A DNA stretch of 64,000 nucleotides from PALSA-243 sp049522755 (GTDB lineage Bacteria; Acidobacteriota; Terriglobia; Bryobacterales; Bryobacteraceae): assembly GCA_049522755.1 (NCBI GenBank), contig JBEKNN010000005.1:22483-86482 (forward strand), written 5' to 3'. The translations under genes were made by a program, and so were the position numbers. Shown here piece after piece: positions 1-9,665 of this stretch. Every line of letters begins with the position of its first letter. Position 1 is the stretch's first letter. The notes under the pieces are model-generated. The model saw only the letters and a program-made list of their open reading frames with translations, was not told where the DNA came from and made no database searches.

Positions 1-708
1 CCGGTCGTCCGGGCCGAGCCTGGTTTCGAGAGTGCGCGTGGATTCGTTGACGAAATCGAGGATGCTGCGGCGGTAGAGCGCCTGGCGCGCGCGCGCCTGG
101 GGACTCATCGGTATGCCATCGCCGAACAGGCGCTCGAACAGATCGCGCGGATTGAGCGTGGGCGGCAGCGGAACGGTTTCGCTCTTCCAGGCGAGGTTGT
201 TGGTGTAGGCGCAGGAGTAGCCGGAATCGCAATCGCCCGCCTGGCGGCCGTCTTCCATGCCGATTTCGAGCGACGGAAAGCGCATCTGGCTGTCGGCTTT
301 AGAGGCAATGTGCTGGTCGAACGAGACCCCGGCGTGGATATCCGCCAGGGACTTTTTCACGTGTACGCCAGTGAGATACGTGCCGCAGCAGCGGCCGTGA
401 TCGCCGGCGCCATCGAGCAGCGCGCGGCCGGCGTTGTGGGTGAGGTTGCCAAGCAGCAGGATATCGTCCTTCAGCGGCTCCATCGACTGCAGCGTGCGCG
501 GCAGAGCTTGCAGAGGGCCCTCATACTCGGGATTCCACCCCTGCATGATGAGGCCGTTGGGCACGTAGACGATCGCCATGCGCACCGGCGCCTTGGGCGT
601 GGCCGCGAAGGCCGGCGCCATGGCATCCAGGAACGGAAGCGCCACGGCGGCGCCCATGCCGCGCAGAAATGTTCTGCGTCCAAGCGCCTTACGTTCGATC
701 ATCGTCAT
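1..708 (-). CDS. DUF1552 domain-containing secreted protein (3' end beyond window)
   Basis: The first 236 codons of a DUF1552 protein are visible; the frame stays open to base 1, so the C-terminus lies outside the window. The ATG at 708 overlaps the TGA of the upstream DUF1592 gene by four bases (ATGA), which implies translational coupling. The N-terminus carries a twin-arginine signal (RRTFLRG followed by an Ala-rich hydrophobic stretch), so Tat export is expected. DUF1552 proteins have no proven biochemical role; in Acidobacteriota and Planctomycetes they are usually encoded next to multi-domain cytochrome DUF1592 proteins, exactly as here, and are thought to act outside the cytoplasm with them. 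Family assignment is from the N-terminal sequence and this neighbour. Confidence 0.85.
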   Translation of the reverse strand, partial: MTMIERKALGRRTFLRGMGAAVALPFLDAMAPAFAATPKAPVRMAIVYVPNGLIMQGWNPEYEGPLQALPRTLQSMEPLKDDILLLGNLTHNAGRALLDGAGDHGRCCGTYLTGVHVKKSLADIHAGVSFDQHIASKADSQMRFPSLEIGMEDGRQAGDCDSGYSCAYTNNLAWKSETVPLPPTLNPRDLFERLFGDGIPMSPQARARQALYRRSILDFVNESTRTLETRLGPDDR

Positions 709-3029
709 TTTGGGGACTCCTTTAAATTGGTTTTAGCGGCCACGGTTGGCCGCGGCGCCGGCGCCTCGCCGCGGGATTGCTGGAACGGCAGGCTGTGTAC
801 AATTCCGTAGATCAAAGTCTGGAAAGAATAGTTCGATTCCGTAAGCTGGCGCTCGATGTCGGCTTCGGTGCGCCGATCGAAGGGTTGCAGGCCGCGCTCC
901 AGGGCGTAGGTCAGCATCTTCTGCGTGAGGCACTGCGAAAACTCGGGCAGGCCGGTAGTGAGTACGCTGCGCATTTCCGCGGGCGTCGCAAAGGCTTTGC
1001 CGCTGGGGAGCGTGCCGGTGGCATCCACGGGAAAATTGCCGTCCTGGGTGCGCCACTTGCCGATGGCGTTGTAATTCTCGAGACCAAAACCCAGCGGGTC
1101 CATTTTGTTATGGCAGGCGGCGCAGGCGGGGTCGGCGCGGTGCTTCTCCATCTGCTGGCGCAGCGAGGACGATTTTCCCACGGCGGCTTCATCGAGCGCC
1201 GGAACGTCCGGCGGCGGCGGCGGGACGGGCGAAGCCAGAATGTTATCGAGAATGAACTTGCCGCGGAGCACCACGGATGTGCGCGTGGGATAGCTGGAAA
1301 CCGTGAGCACGGCCGCCTGGCCCAGGACGCCGCCGCGCTGGTCGGTGGTCAGGTCGATGCGCCGGAATTCGGGGCCTTTGACATCCGGAATGCCGTAAAA
1401 TTTCGCCAGCGTTTCGTTCAGAAACGTGTAGCGCGCATCCAGAAAATCGGTGATGGGGCGGTTTTCGCGCAGCACATATTCGAAGAACATGCGCGTCTCG
1501 GTCTTCATAGCGTCGCGCAGATCCGAGTTCCATTCGGGAAACTTCTGCGGGTCTGGCTTCACCACGTCGAGATTGCGCGTTTCCAGCCATTGCCCGGCGA
1601 AATTCGACGCCAGCGCGCCGGAGCGGCTGTCCGCCAGCATGCGCTTCATCTGAGCGTCGAGAACGGCGGAGTCATGCAGCTTGCCCTGCGCGGCGAGAGA
1701 GAACAACTCATCGTCGGGCATGGAACTCCAGAGAAAATAGCTGAGGCGCGAAGCTAGCTCGTAGTCCGAAACAGGATGCGCGGCAACGCTTCCATTTTCG
1801 ATCTTAAAGAGAAAATTCGGCGACACCAGAATCGCCTGAATGGCGAGCTGGATTCCCTGCTCGACGGTTTGCCCCTGGGCGCGCGCAAAATCGACGAAAT
1901 GCGCGATGGCGGCCGTTTCCTGAGTGGTGGCCGGGCGGCGATACGCGTGATTCGCCAGATTGGCGATAATTTTTTGCACGCAGGCGGCCCCGGATTTAGG
2001 ATCGCAGATCAGAATCTTCTTGCGGCTGGCGCTTTCGCCGGCGGAGGCAAACGGCCCGATGAAGGTCAGGGCATCGATGTACTTGTTCTTCTTGCGGTTG
2101 GTGAAGTCCTTATCGGACAGAGCGGCGGCGAAATCGTCGTTGAGGAATTCCGCGCGAACGGTGTGCATGCCTTCGGTGAGATGCACGGACATCTTTTCTT
2201 CGGAGTAAGGGTCGAAGTAGACCAGCTTCGAGGGCTTGGTTTCGACGCTCATGGTGTGCACCACGTTGCCGTCCACGGAAAGCTGGAGGTCGACCGGCTT
2301 TCCGTCCGGAGGGCGCTCGCCTTGCAAGCCGAAGCGGACCGTGTAATCGCCGTCGAAATCGATGCGGACCTGGGCTTCCACGACGCCGCGCTCGGGCTTA
2401 GTAGTGTTTTTGTTGCGGTTGGAGTACTCGGCCTCGACAGGCTTGGCGGGAAGCGGGTCGATGCCCATGGCGCGCGATGCGATCTTCTGCGCGGCGTTCA
2501 TGTACTTCGACATCAGTAGCGGCGAGACAGTGAGAACGGAGGCAATGTTATCGAAGCCGTAGCCGGAATCGTCGGTGGGAAAGTTTTTGTCCGCCTGAAA
2601 ATCGACCGCGAGCAGATCGTGCACGGTGTTCATGTATTCGTAGCGGTTCAGCCGGTGGGCCACCACGCGGCCCGGATCGGGCTTGACGTTCTTGTCGATT
2701 TCATCGAGGCGGCTTTGGACGTAGGCGATCAGCGCATCCAGCTTGGCAGGCCGGGGAATTCCCGCCGGCGGCATCTCGCCAGCGCGCAGTTTTTGCAGAA
2801 TAATGTCCCAGCCATCGCGGCTCTCCGTGAGCGACGTCGAATCGAGAAACGGCTGAATGTTCATTCCGCCGGAAGCGAGCTGCCGATTGTGGCAGCCCAG
2901 GCATACGCCGCGAAACACGGGCTCAACAGCGGCTTGAAAGGCGGGGTCGGCAGCGCAATTAGCGGGCGGCAGGGCAAGCGACAACCATGTAATGGAGCAT
3001 ACAAACGAAGCGATAGTGCCGATGCGCAT
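705..3029 (-). CDS. DUF1592-family di-haem cytochrome protein (DUF1587/1595/1592/1588/1585 architecture)
   Basis: A secreted protein of about 774 residues. I chose the ATG at 3029 over an in-frame GTG six codons upstream because GGAGA lies just before it. A signal peptide is followed by a first haem site (CLGCH, near residue 43), a central mixed region with a carbohydrate-binding-like beta segment, then the DUF1592/1588 part with a second haem site (CAACH in a CxxCHNKMDPLG context typical of DUF1588) and a DUF1585-like tail with FDRRTEADIERQL. The order matches the large Planctomycete/Acidobacteriota cytochrome family. The reaction is unknown; extracytoplasmic electron transfer or oxidative polymer degradation with its DUF1552 partner is an inference. 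The two genes overlap by four bases. Confidence 0.85.
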   Translation of the reverse strand: MRIGTIASFVCSITWLSLALPPANCAADPAFQAAVEPVFRGVCLGCHNRQLASGGMNIQPFLDSTSLTESRDGWDIILQKLRAGEMPPAGIPRPAKLDALIAYVQSRLDEIDKNVKPDPGRVVAHRLNRYEYMNTVHDLLAVDFQADKNFPTDDSGYGFDNIASVLTVSPLLMSKYMNAAQKIASRAMGIDPLPAKPVEAEYSNRNKNTTKPERGVVEAQVRIDFDGDYTVRFGLQGERPPDGKPVDLQLSVDGNVVHTMSVETKPSKLVYFDPYSEEKMSVHLTEGMHTVRAEFLNDDFAAALSDKDFTNRKKNKYIDALTFIGPFASAGESASRKKILICDPKSGAACVQKIIANLANHAYRRPATTQETAAIAHFVDFARAQGQTVEQGIQLAIQAILVSPNFLFKIENGSVAAHPVSDYELASRLSYFLWSSMPDDELFSLAAQGKLHDSAVLDAQMKRMLADSRSGALASNFAGQWLETRNLDVVKPDPQKFPEWNSDLRDAMKTETRMFFEYVLRENRPITDFLDARYTFLNETLAKFYGIPDVKGPEFRRIDLTTDQRGGVLGQAAVLTVSSYPTRTSVVLRGKFILDNILASPVPPPPPDVPALDEAAVGKSSSLRQQMEKHRADPACAACHNKMDPLGFGLENYNAIGKWRTQDGNFPVDATGTLPSGKAFATPAEMRSVLTTGLPEFSQCLTQKMLTYALERGLQPFDRRTEADIERQLTESNYSFQTLIYGIVHSLPFQQSRGEAPAPRPTVAAKTNLKESPK

Positions 3030-3381
3030 CTTGTCTCCGGTTAACACTTATTATACCGCGCCGCCAAAAGTTGTCACACATCGATAGTTGGGCCTCAGGG
3101 TAATGAGTTAGCGGCAGAGACCAGCGCGGAGTTTGAATATTGGCTGGGGGTTGCGGATTGTCGCGGAACGAAGCTGAGGACGTGGAAGCGGTTTTGGATT
3201 GTTCGGGTTGGCGGGCATGTCGTCGGACTTCTTGCCGAGGAATGCGTGCCGGGTCGTGACGCCGCCGAATTGAATTTCGGAGTCGGAGATAACGGTATGC
3301 TGTGACGCTAATGTCCGCTTAGGTTTCAGATCGCGCATGTGCGTGCGGGGCTGAATGCTTCCCGACTGGATGTGCGGCTAA
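3030..3381. other. Intergenic stretch without a convincing gene
   Basis: About 350 bases between the DUF1592 gene and the SDR fragment. A 76-codon open frame on the minus strand (3108-3338) has no recognisable domain, no good ribosome site and a repetitive Pro/Asn composition, so I do not call it. The stretch lies next to two broken genes and is most simply read as decayed DNA. Confidence 0.5.
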
Positions 3382-3432
3382 GTACTTATGGGTAGCGAAC
3401 TGGTTATCGACGGCGGAATGAGCAACCTTTAA
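3382..3432 (+). pseudogene. C-terminal remnant of a short-chain dehydrogenase (SDR)
   Basis: Only the tail of an SDR survives: in frame from 3385 the reading is LMGSELVIDGGMSNL followed by TAA at 3430. The (T)GSELVIDGG pattern is the near-invariant C-terminal signature of classical SDR oxidoreductases. An in-frame stop lies at 3379-3381, and I see no Rossmann glycine motif or YxxxK site upstream. This is a fragment, not a gene. It faces the truncated MDR fragment tail to tail, which suggests two oxidoreductase remnants brought together by deletion. Confidence 0.65.
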
Positions 3433-3455
3433 AGAAGCGGCGCGTAGCTTCACAC

Positions 3456-4127
3456 TTACAATTGAGTGTCAGCCACCGCTATAACGAGCTTGCCGCGATG
3501 GCTTCTGTGCACCGTGCCCGCGTACGCTTCCGGCGCTTGCTGCCAGGGAACCACCGCATCCACTACCGTCCGCAACCGGCCGTCCTGTAACATGTCCCCG
3601 ATAGCCTTCAACTGAATTCCGCTCGGTTCTACGATGAAGAATGAATTCTTGACTCTCTCGTCGGTCGTGTCGCTACTCGCGACTGTCACCATCCGTCCCT
3701 TCGGCTTCAGGACGCCCCACGATCGTTCCAGAGTGTCGCCGCCCACCGTATCGAACACGATGTCCATGGGCTCGACCACCGCTTCGAAGCGCGCGGCTCG
3801 ATAGTCGATGACTTGTTCGGCGCCGAGACCCTTCACGAACTCGGCGTTAGCGGCGGATGCGGTCGCGACGATGCGCGCTCCAGCGAGCCGGGCAATCTGG
3901 ACCGCGAATATACCCACGGCCCCCGCGGCGCCGTGCACCAGGACGCGATCGCCCTGCGCAACTTTCGCTCGATCCATCAATCCCTGCCAGGCGGTCAACG
4001 CGGGGATTGGAACGGACGCTGCCTCGGCATAGCTCAACTGCGCCGGCTTCACGGCCAATGCGGTGGATGGCGCTGCACAGTATTCCGCCAAGGCGCCATC
4101 GCTATACCAATCGTTCATACCGAACAC
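3456..4127 (-). pseudogene. MDR-superfamily quinone oxidoreductase-like protein, N-terminally truncated
   Basis: The 223 residues from the in-frame ATG at 4127 match the C-terminal two thirds of medium-chain NAD(P)H-dependent oxidoreductases: the Rossmann nucleotide-binding loop HGAAGAVG, a VIDYR stretch, a FDTVGG loop and a C-terminal HxRGKLVI segment. Full-length relatives are about 310-330 residues and begin with a GroES-like substrate domain. Here the homologous frame can be read a little further upstream (about GQQVFGMNDW) but meets a stop near 4205, and the GroES domain is absent. DNA just upstream belongs to the end of another broken gene. No zinc-site cysteines are seen, so it is of the zinc-independent quinone reductase type. 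Probably non-functional. Confidence 0.65.
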
Positions 4128-4249
4128 TTGCTGCCCTGCGGCGGACTCCGCGACGCCATCTGGCGCCCACCTTCGCGACCCGGCGGCGGTCGTGCCACAA
4201 TCCTACTACCGCGGAGTTATCGTGGTATCCCACCACACATACAAAGTCA

Positions 4250-5468
4250 GGAGAAAGGGAGGGAGTGTTTTGCGCGTAGGCTAGCGACGTATTCGGAATA
4301 GGAGAAAACTGCGGCGCGCCGTCATACTGAACGTCGTTCTTCGCCTCGCTGCGCGAGACCTCGGCCGTTTGTGGAATTATGTTGTCCATCACCGCATCTT
4401 TCGCGCGGTCCTTGCCGGGAACGAAGGCGAGGCCGTTGGCCTTGGGCGAATCTTCCGGAATGTTCGCAAATGCCTTCGGCAGATTCTCGGGAGCGACAAA
4501 ACTCCATGGGCCTTGGATTGAAGGCCTGCGAACCAGCGGCCCGACATCACAATAAAATGACGCTGCGTGGCGGTTTCCATAAAGATGTCGCTGTCGGTAT
4601 TCGTTACGTAGAGGATGTCGCCGCCTACCAGCGGACTGTATCTGGGCGCGCCCTGGGTGACGATCAACTCGGTCGGCTCGGTCGCCACGATGATTCGGGC
4701 GGCGCGGAGTTGACTCGGGGGAGCGGCTTTGCCCGCATCGTTTTGCGCCGAGTCCAGAGTCTCGGTGTCCTTTACCAGATCGGCTACATTTGAGGGAGCC
4801 TTGTCAGTCGAGCTCCAACTGCCGTGCAGTAAGTCATTAGTTGAAAACCAGACGCTCGATCCATAGAACCAATATTGCTTGCTCTTCGGGTCGAAGATCG
4901 CGGGAAGGGCCGTGTTGACTACCTTCTGCAGACCTCCCGACCCTGCTTCCTGACGCCGGGGCTCGCCGTCGAGAAGCAACAGAATAGCTGGAGAGTCGGC
5001 GACGATGATCCGCGGAGGATCGTTGCGATAATCGGCGTCGGGACCGCCTTGTGCGGGCTGGAGACTCGCTTTCAGGCGAGTCAGAGAGATGGAGAGATCC
5101 CACAGCGGCACATCCGCCTCCAGGAATTGAACCAGCGATTGAACGTCGCTATCCGGAACGCCGGCGAAACGCGTGCGGTCGACTTTAATGGATACAACGC
5201 GAGCCAGGTCGCGATCCCGATCGACGCTCAGTGTGGCGATCACCCATAGGGCGCCGAACAGCGGCGCTTTGTCCTCGGGTCTCTTGACGGAAATCGCCAC
5301 GCGGCTCTGGAGCGTTACGCCGTCGAGAGAATCGGGCTGAGGCTGATAGACGACGATCTGCGTATTGCGGTCGTTCACCACTCTGGGCCATCCGGCATCC
5401 TGGCCCCACGCGATGCCGGCCGTCAGGCTCACAGTAGTCAAAATCAGAAAGGGCATCGTTAGTTTCAT
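4250..5468 (-). pseudogene. Carbohydrate-binding family V/XII-like secreted protein, frameshifted and truncated
   Basis: The gene starts at the ATG at 5468, preceded by GAGGTGA, with a signal peptide ending near AWGQD. The body (WPR..., a QPQPDSLDG segment, then YWFYGSSVWF and SGRWF) resembles long secreted proteins labelled carbohydrate-binding family V/XII, built of repeated aromatic YxxxNGxWF-like units. At 4511-4512 one C is missing on the plus strand (gggcctt where gggccctt restores the frame). Restoring it gives SFVAPENLPKAFANIPEDS, then a frame reading DNIIPQTAEVSRSEAK and QYDGAPQFSPI, as relatives continue. Homology fades near 4250, where the MDR fragment begins, so the gene is also 3'-truncated. 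Without correction the frame ends at 4389 in an unrelated Arg-rich tail. Confidence 0.65.
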
Positions 5469-6049
5469 ACATTCACCTCGATTGGACTTGGCTGACTTAG
5501 CCGGCAGCAGTAACCGAGACAAGAGTTGTCTGCGTTCCGATCCGGATCGTCATTAGAGCCAGGGCACATGTCGATCCAAACGCGCAGAGATGCCCGGGGA
5601 AAACCCGCGCCGCCTTTTCAATCCGTTAGGGCGCGATGACGGATCAAGACGATTCAGCAGCCGAACTCCATGGCGTAGGCTTGCGACGCGATGACCGCTC
5701 CCCGACACGATGGTTGACCTGAAAGGTCGCTTTCCCCAGCCGGCCAGCAGGCATTGAGCGCGGCCGGTCTTTCGGGCGCAGGGTTCCTTGCAACTGAGTA
5801 ATAGCCTGATTCTTCAGGATGAAAGGCTCGATGGCCGAAGGCCGCCGGCAGACTCGATGCAGCGGGAATGCCCTGCTGGCGTACAATCGGCCTGGCGCGA
5901 ATTGCGATGGACAGGCACTTGCATGTATGCGCAATGAAGGGGGCGGCCGACGCGCTTGGGAACAAGATGCTCCGATCGCAAGCAACCCCGGCCTGCAAAT
6001 AAGTCACTCTACAACCCGGGCAAGATGCCCGATTAACCAAGGAGGTTAT
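5469..6049. other. Intergenic region between divergent genes
   Basis: About 580 bases separate the divergent carbohydrate-binding pseudogene and the VWA gene. Open frames on both strands here have no recognisable domain. A short hairpin (cgggca/tgcccg, about 6017-6031) lies just before the VWA ribosome-binding site. I could not identify a clear promoter. Confidence 0.4.
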
Positions 6050-7006
6050 ATGAACGAATATCGATTGCCACGCAAAGCGCTCGCCATCATGACATATGTG
6101 TTGACGAGTGCGTGTTTCTTGAACGCACAGACTCCGGCGCCGACCGTTCCCGTCCAAATGACGGTGACGGTGGACGTCGTGGGCGAGGGTAAGCGGATGC
6201 CCGAAGTAAGCCGCGACGATGTAAGAGTCAACCAGGGCAGGGAGAGCCGGAGTGTGACGGATTGGGTCGCCGCCTGCGACGATCGGGCGGGGCTTGATCT
6301 ATTCATCCTGATCGATGACGCTTCCGACACAAGTCTGGGAGGGCAACTTGCCGACTTACGCGCTTTCGTCAACTCTCAGCCCTCGACTACGGCAGTAGGG
6401 ATAGGATACATGCGAAATGCCGTCGTTCAAATTGCTCAGAATTTCACCACCGACCACGCCGCGGCCGCCAAGGCCCTACGCCTGCCGACCGGTTCAACGG
6501 GAGCCTATGGGAGTCCGTATCTCTCCGTTATCGATCTTATGAAGCGATGGCCTCAAAACGCGAACCGCCGCGAGGTAGTGATGGTAACGGATGGAATAGA
6601 TCGCGCCCGGGGCGGCCCGCGTCCCCACGGCCTCAGTCTGATCAGCCCGGACGTTGATACCGCGGGCACAGTCGCTCAGCGCACCGGAACTATCATTCAT
6701 ACCATCTACGCTCCTGGCGTGGGTCGCTTACACCATAACTTTTGGGAGGCGACGAATGGCCAGAATGGCATTGCCAAGCTGTCTGACGAGACTGGGGGTG
6801 AGTCGTTTTTCCTCGGCCTGGAATCGGCGGTGAGCTTCAAGCCGTATCTGGATCGGATACAGAAGATACTCGAGAATCAGTATATACTGACGTTCGAGGC
6901 CAAGCCTGGCAAGAAAGCCGGATTGCAGGCCGTGAGGATTACCACTCCGGTCGCGGGCGTAGAATTGGCGTCGGCTGACAATGCCTGGGTTCCCGCGGCG
7001 AAATAG
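6050..7006 (+). CDS. Secreted VWA-domain protein of the acidobacterial VWFA-related (TIGR03436-like) type
   Basis: I start it at 6050 because a strong AAGGAGG lies six bases before that ATG; the frame is open further upstream without a ribosome site. The 318-residue product has a signal peptide (hydrophobic TYVLTSACFLNAQ), a short N-terminal beta segment (VTVDVVGEGKRMPEVSRDDV) typical of acidobacterial VWFA-related proteins, and a VWA Rossmann-like domain: LDLFILIDDASDTS is the metal-binding edge (a variant of DxSxS), followed by VVMVTDGIDRA and a YILTFEAKPGKK tail. Proteins of this family are extracytoplasmic, with unknown ligands. No operon partner is close by. Family call is good; function unknown. 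Confidence 0.8.
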   Translation: MNEYRLPRKALAIMTYVLTSACFLNAQTPAPTVPVQMTVTVDVVGEGKRMPEVSRDDVRVNQGRESRSVTDWVAACDDRAGLDLFILIDDASDTSLGGQLADLRAFVNSQPSTTAVGIGYMRNAVVQIAQNFTTDHAAAAKALRLPTGSTGAYGSPYLSVIDLMKRWPQNANRREVVMVTDGIDRARGGPRPHGLSLISPDVDTAGTVAQRTGTIIHTIYAPGVGRLHHNFWEATNGQNGIAKLSDETGGESFFLGLESAVSFKPYLDRIQKILENQYILTFEAKPGKKAGLQAVRITTPVAGVELASADNAWVPAAK

Positions 7007-7479
7007 TTGTCGAAACTGGTGCTGGGGGTTGCGAGTAGCGGCATGGCCGCGGGCGCAATCCTCTTGCCATGCGGTAATTCGCAAGGCGGCTATCATTGCC
7101 CGCGAAATCGAATGCGGCGTCTCCGGCCGATGACCCATCGCTGTTCGTCATCCGTGCCGTCCATGCCAGCCATGCCGGCCAAAAGCAATATCCTCTGAAA
7201 TTCCCGCCGAACTGGCTGACCATGCCGCTGAGGACGACTTATCCTCGCCAAGCTCGGCGCCAATCATCGAAGTTTAGCCCCTGAAATGGAAGAGCATCGC
7301 AATCCAGAGCGCAAGTCAAGTTCTTACCTCTCTCTAAAGTGGTAGTAGGCAATCTTATTATCCAGTGAACCAGCCAGCCCCCATCTGGAGGTTGTCAGAA
7401 GGCGGAAATTGTTCCACAATCAGTCAGAATACCGAATCAGAGCGGACAGAAGGGCTTCAGGACCCCAGCGGAGGACCCA
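7007..7479. other. Intergenic stretch without a convincing gene
   Basis: About 470 bases. Short open frames on the plus strand (for example 7096-7284) have low-complexity content and no recognisable domain. I see no promoter, repeat or RNA gene that I can support. The small TraR/DksA-like frame follows. Confidence 0.4.
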
Positions 7480-7680
7480 ATGACCAAGAATGTACTGACT
7501 CGATTTCGAGCCGCGCTATCTGCAAAGATTGCTGAGCTGGAACGCCTCACCAGCCAACCCGGTGCGATCGCGGTTGAGGAGGGCGCCAATCAACCGGAGG
7601 AGATCTGGGCAGAAAGGGGACATTTCTACTTTGCCTTGACACGGATGTCACCGCAGATTGACATCGAGCCTGAGATCTGA
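7480..7680 (+). CDS. Truncated TraR/DksA-like small protein (N-terminal helix only)
   Basis: A 66-residue frame with a good ribosome site (GGAGG five bases before the ATG). The first 40 residues (MTKNVLTRFRAALSAKIAEL...) resemble the N-terminal coiled-coil part of acidobacterial TraR/DksA C4 zinc-finger proteins, which bind the RNA polymerase secondary channel. After about residue 43 the resemblance stops: there is no acidic coil tip and no CxxC...CxxC zinc finger, and relatives are about 110-120 residues. The rest (from ERGHFYFALTR) is unrelated. It may be a decayed remnant or a short derivative; it should not act as a canonical DksA. Confidence 0.4.
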   Translation: MTKNVLTRFRAALSAKIAELERLTSQPGAIAVEEGANQPEEIWAERGHFYFALTRMSPQIDIEPEI

Positions 7681-7775
7681 TATATGCTCTGTAAAATTTT
7701 CGCAATGATAATTTCGTGTTACGCACCATCCGGTTCGGAGTTGATGGAGGGTTGGGAGCCGCAGGAGAAACTCAT

Positions 7776-9653
7776 ATGAACGTTGGCTTTCGTATCCTGA
7801 CTATAACCTTGGCCACACTGCTATTGGCCGCGTTGGCTCGGGCACAGCGGCTGTCGGAAAGCACCGGCCTCAACCTGTTCCAGAACAACTGCACGAACTG
7901 TCATGGAGTTACTCCAGTCGAGCACGCTCCAACCGAGGCCACCATCAAGACGATGACTCCCGAGGCCATCCACGAAGCCATTACCACCGGTTTGATGAAA
8001 AATATGGCGGCGAGCCTCACCGACGACGAGAAGCGCTTGCTCGCCGAGTATCTGGGAGGCCGCAAGCTCGATAAGGACGATGCCGGAGATGCGAAGAACA
8101 TGCCCAACGCTTGCGCCAGCCGTCCGCCGGTGCGAGACTTGAACGCTCCCTCATGGAATGGATGGGGCGATCTCTCGAATACGCGCTTCCAAGGCGCCAA
8201 GGCCGCGGGCCTCACGGCCGGCAAAGTGTCGAGGTTGAAACTCAAATGGGCTTTCGGATTCCCGGGAGCGACGGCGCTCTATGGACAGACAATCGTGGAC
8301 GGAAGAGTCTTCGTCAGCAGCAATGCGGGTTACGTTTACGCGCTGGACGCCGAAACCGGTTGTGTCCAGTGGTCCTTCAAATCGCCGGCGGTTGTGCGTA
8401 GCGGCATCACCATCGGGCCGCTGAAACCGGGTTCCACCAGGATCGCCGCCTTCTTCGGCGACATCCGCGGATTTGCTTACGCCCTCGACGCCTCCACCGG
8501 CGCCTTGATCTGGAGAGCCGCCGCCGACAATCATCCGCTTGCCCGAGTCACCGGTAACCCCAGGCTCTACGAAGGCCGGCTTTATGTGCCGCTGGCCTCG
8601 CTTGAGGAAGATGAATCGCGCACTCCCCAGCATATTTGCTGTACCTTCAGGGGCGCGGTGACGGCGCTCGATTCCGAGACCGGCCGTCAAGTCTGGAAGA
8701 GTTACACGATCCCGCAGGAGCCGAAAGTTATCAAAAGGAATTCCGTGGGCGTGGACTATATGGGGCCGTCCGGCGCCGGGGTCTGGACCACGCCAATCGT
8801 CGATACCAAGCGCAGAGCGTTATATTTCGGCACCGGGAACAGCTTTTCCGAGCCGGCGACAACGTCCGATTCGATCATGGCCATGGACATGGACACCGGC
8901 AAGATCCTCTGGTGGCGGCAGGCCTTGGCAAATGATGTATGGCATGGAGGCTGTGCCCAGAGCATTCCCGGACGTCCGCCGGCCGCGAACCAGGGCGGGC
9001 GAGGCCGCGGCGGGAACCAGCCTCCGTATCCCGCCGACAATTGCGTGGAGAAAACCGGGCCGGATTGGGACTACGCCGCATCTCCCAATTTGGCGACAAT
9101 GCCGGATGGACGCACCGTCATCATCGCCTCGCCCAAGCAAGCCGTTGTGCGGGCCCTCGATCCCGACAAGAACGGCGCCACGATCTGGGAACAGGACATC
9201 GCCCGAGGAATCGGCGGCGGCGCGGGAGAGACTGTCTTTGGCGGCGCCATCGACGGTCAGACAATATACTTCGGATTGCAACTCGGCAACGGGTTGGTTG
9301 CCATGGATCTGGCGACCGGCGTCGAGAAGTGGTTCCGGCCATTGCAGAATCCGGAAGCCATGGCAACGCATCGCGGAATTGTTGCCGCTGTCAGCGTGAT
9401 TCCCGGAGTGTTCTTCGCGGCAGGTATGGACGGCATACTTCGAGCGGTGTCCCCTACGGATGGAAGTCCTATCTGGGAATTCAACACCGCTCAGGAATTC
9501 AAAACCGTGAACGGCGTCCCGGCCAAGGGCGGTTCCATTGGAGCGGGCGGACCCACGATCGCCAACGGCATGGTCTTCGTCGGTTCGGGATACGTCGGAT
9601 TCCAGAACGGGGTTCCGGGCAACGTGTTGCTCGCCTTCGCGCCGGCATTTTAG
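7776..9653 (+). CDS. Cytochrome c-fused PQQ-type beta-propeller oxidoreductase (polyvinyl-alcohol-dehydrogenase-like)
   Basis: The ATG at 7776 follows CAGGAG and begins a clean signal peptide; a longer upstream frame lacks both. The mature protein (about 625 residues in all) opens with a cytochrome c domain (haem site CTNCH, residues about 40-115) and continues as a PQQ-type eight-bladed propeller with repeated tryptophan-docking units (YALDAETGCVQWSF, YALDASTGALIW, TALDSETGRQVW, LVAMDLATGVEKWF). The vicinal cysteines in HICCTFRGAV and overall layout resemble polyvinyl-alcohol dehydrogenase (cytochrome). It should oxidise an alcohol-type substrate in the periplasm and pass electrons to its own haem. 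Substrate unknown. It converges with the PQQ dehydrogenase gene, stops only 12 bases apart. Confidence 0.8.
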   Translation: MNVGFRILTITLATLLLAALARAQRLSESTGLNLFQNNCTNCHGVTPVEHAPTEATIKTMTPEAIHEAITTGLMKNMAASLTDDEKRLLAEYLGGRKLDKDDAGDAKNMPNACASRPPVRDLNAPSWNGWGDLSNTRFQGAKAAGLTAGKVSRLKLKWAFGFPGATALYGQTIVDGRVFVSSNAGYVYALDAETGCVQWSFKSPAVVRSGITIGPLKPGSTRIAAFFGDIRGFAYALDASTGALIWRAAADNHPLARVTGNPRLYEGRLYVPLASLEEDESRTPQHICCTFRGAVTALDSETGRQVWKSYTIPQEPKVIKRNSVGVDYMGPSGAGVWTTPIVDTKRRALYFGTGNSFSEPATTSDSIMAMDMDTGKILWWRQALANDVWHGGCAQSIPGRPPAANQGGRGRGGNQPPYPADNCVEKTGPDWDYAASPNLATMPDGRTVIIASPKQAVVRALDPDKNGATIWEQDIARGIGGGAGETVFGGAIDGQTIYFGLQLGNGLVAMDLATGVEKWFRPLQNPEAMATHRGIVAAVSVIPGVFFAAGMDGILRAVSPTDGSPIWEFNTAQEFKTVNGVPAKGGSIGAGGPTIANGMVFVGSGYVGFQNGVPGNVLLAFAPAF

Positions 9654-9665
9654 AGGACGCCGCTC

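Noticed and set aside
3108..3338. 76-codon minus-strand frame
   Set aside because: No domain, no ribosome site, in a stretch flanked by gene remnants.
5819..6049. Upstream extension of the VWA protein
   Set aside because: The ATG at 6050 has AAGGAGG and a signal peptide; the extension has neither.
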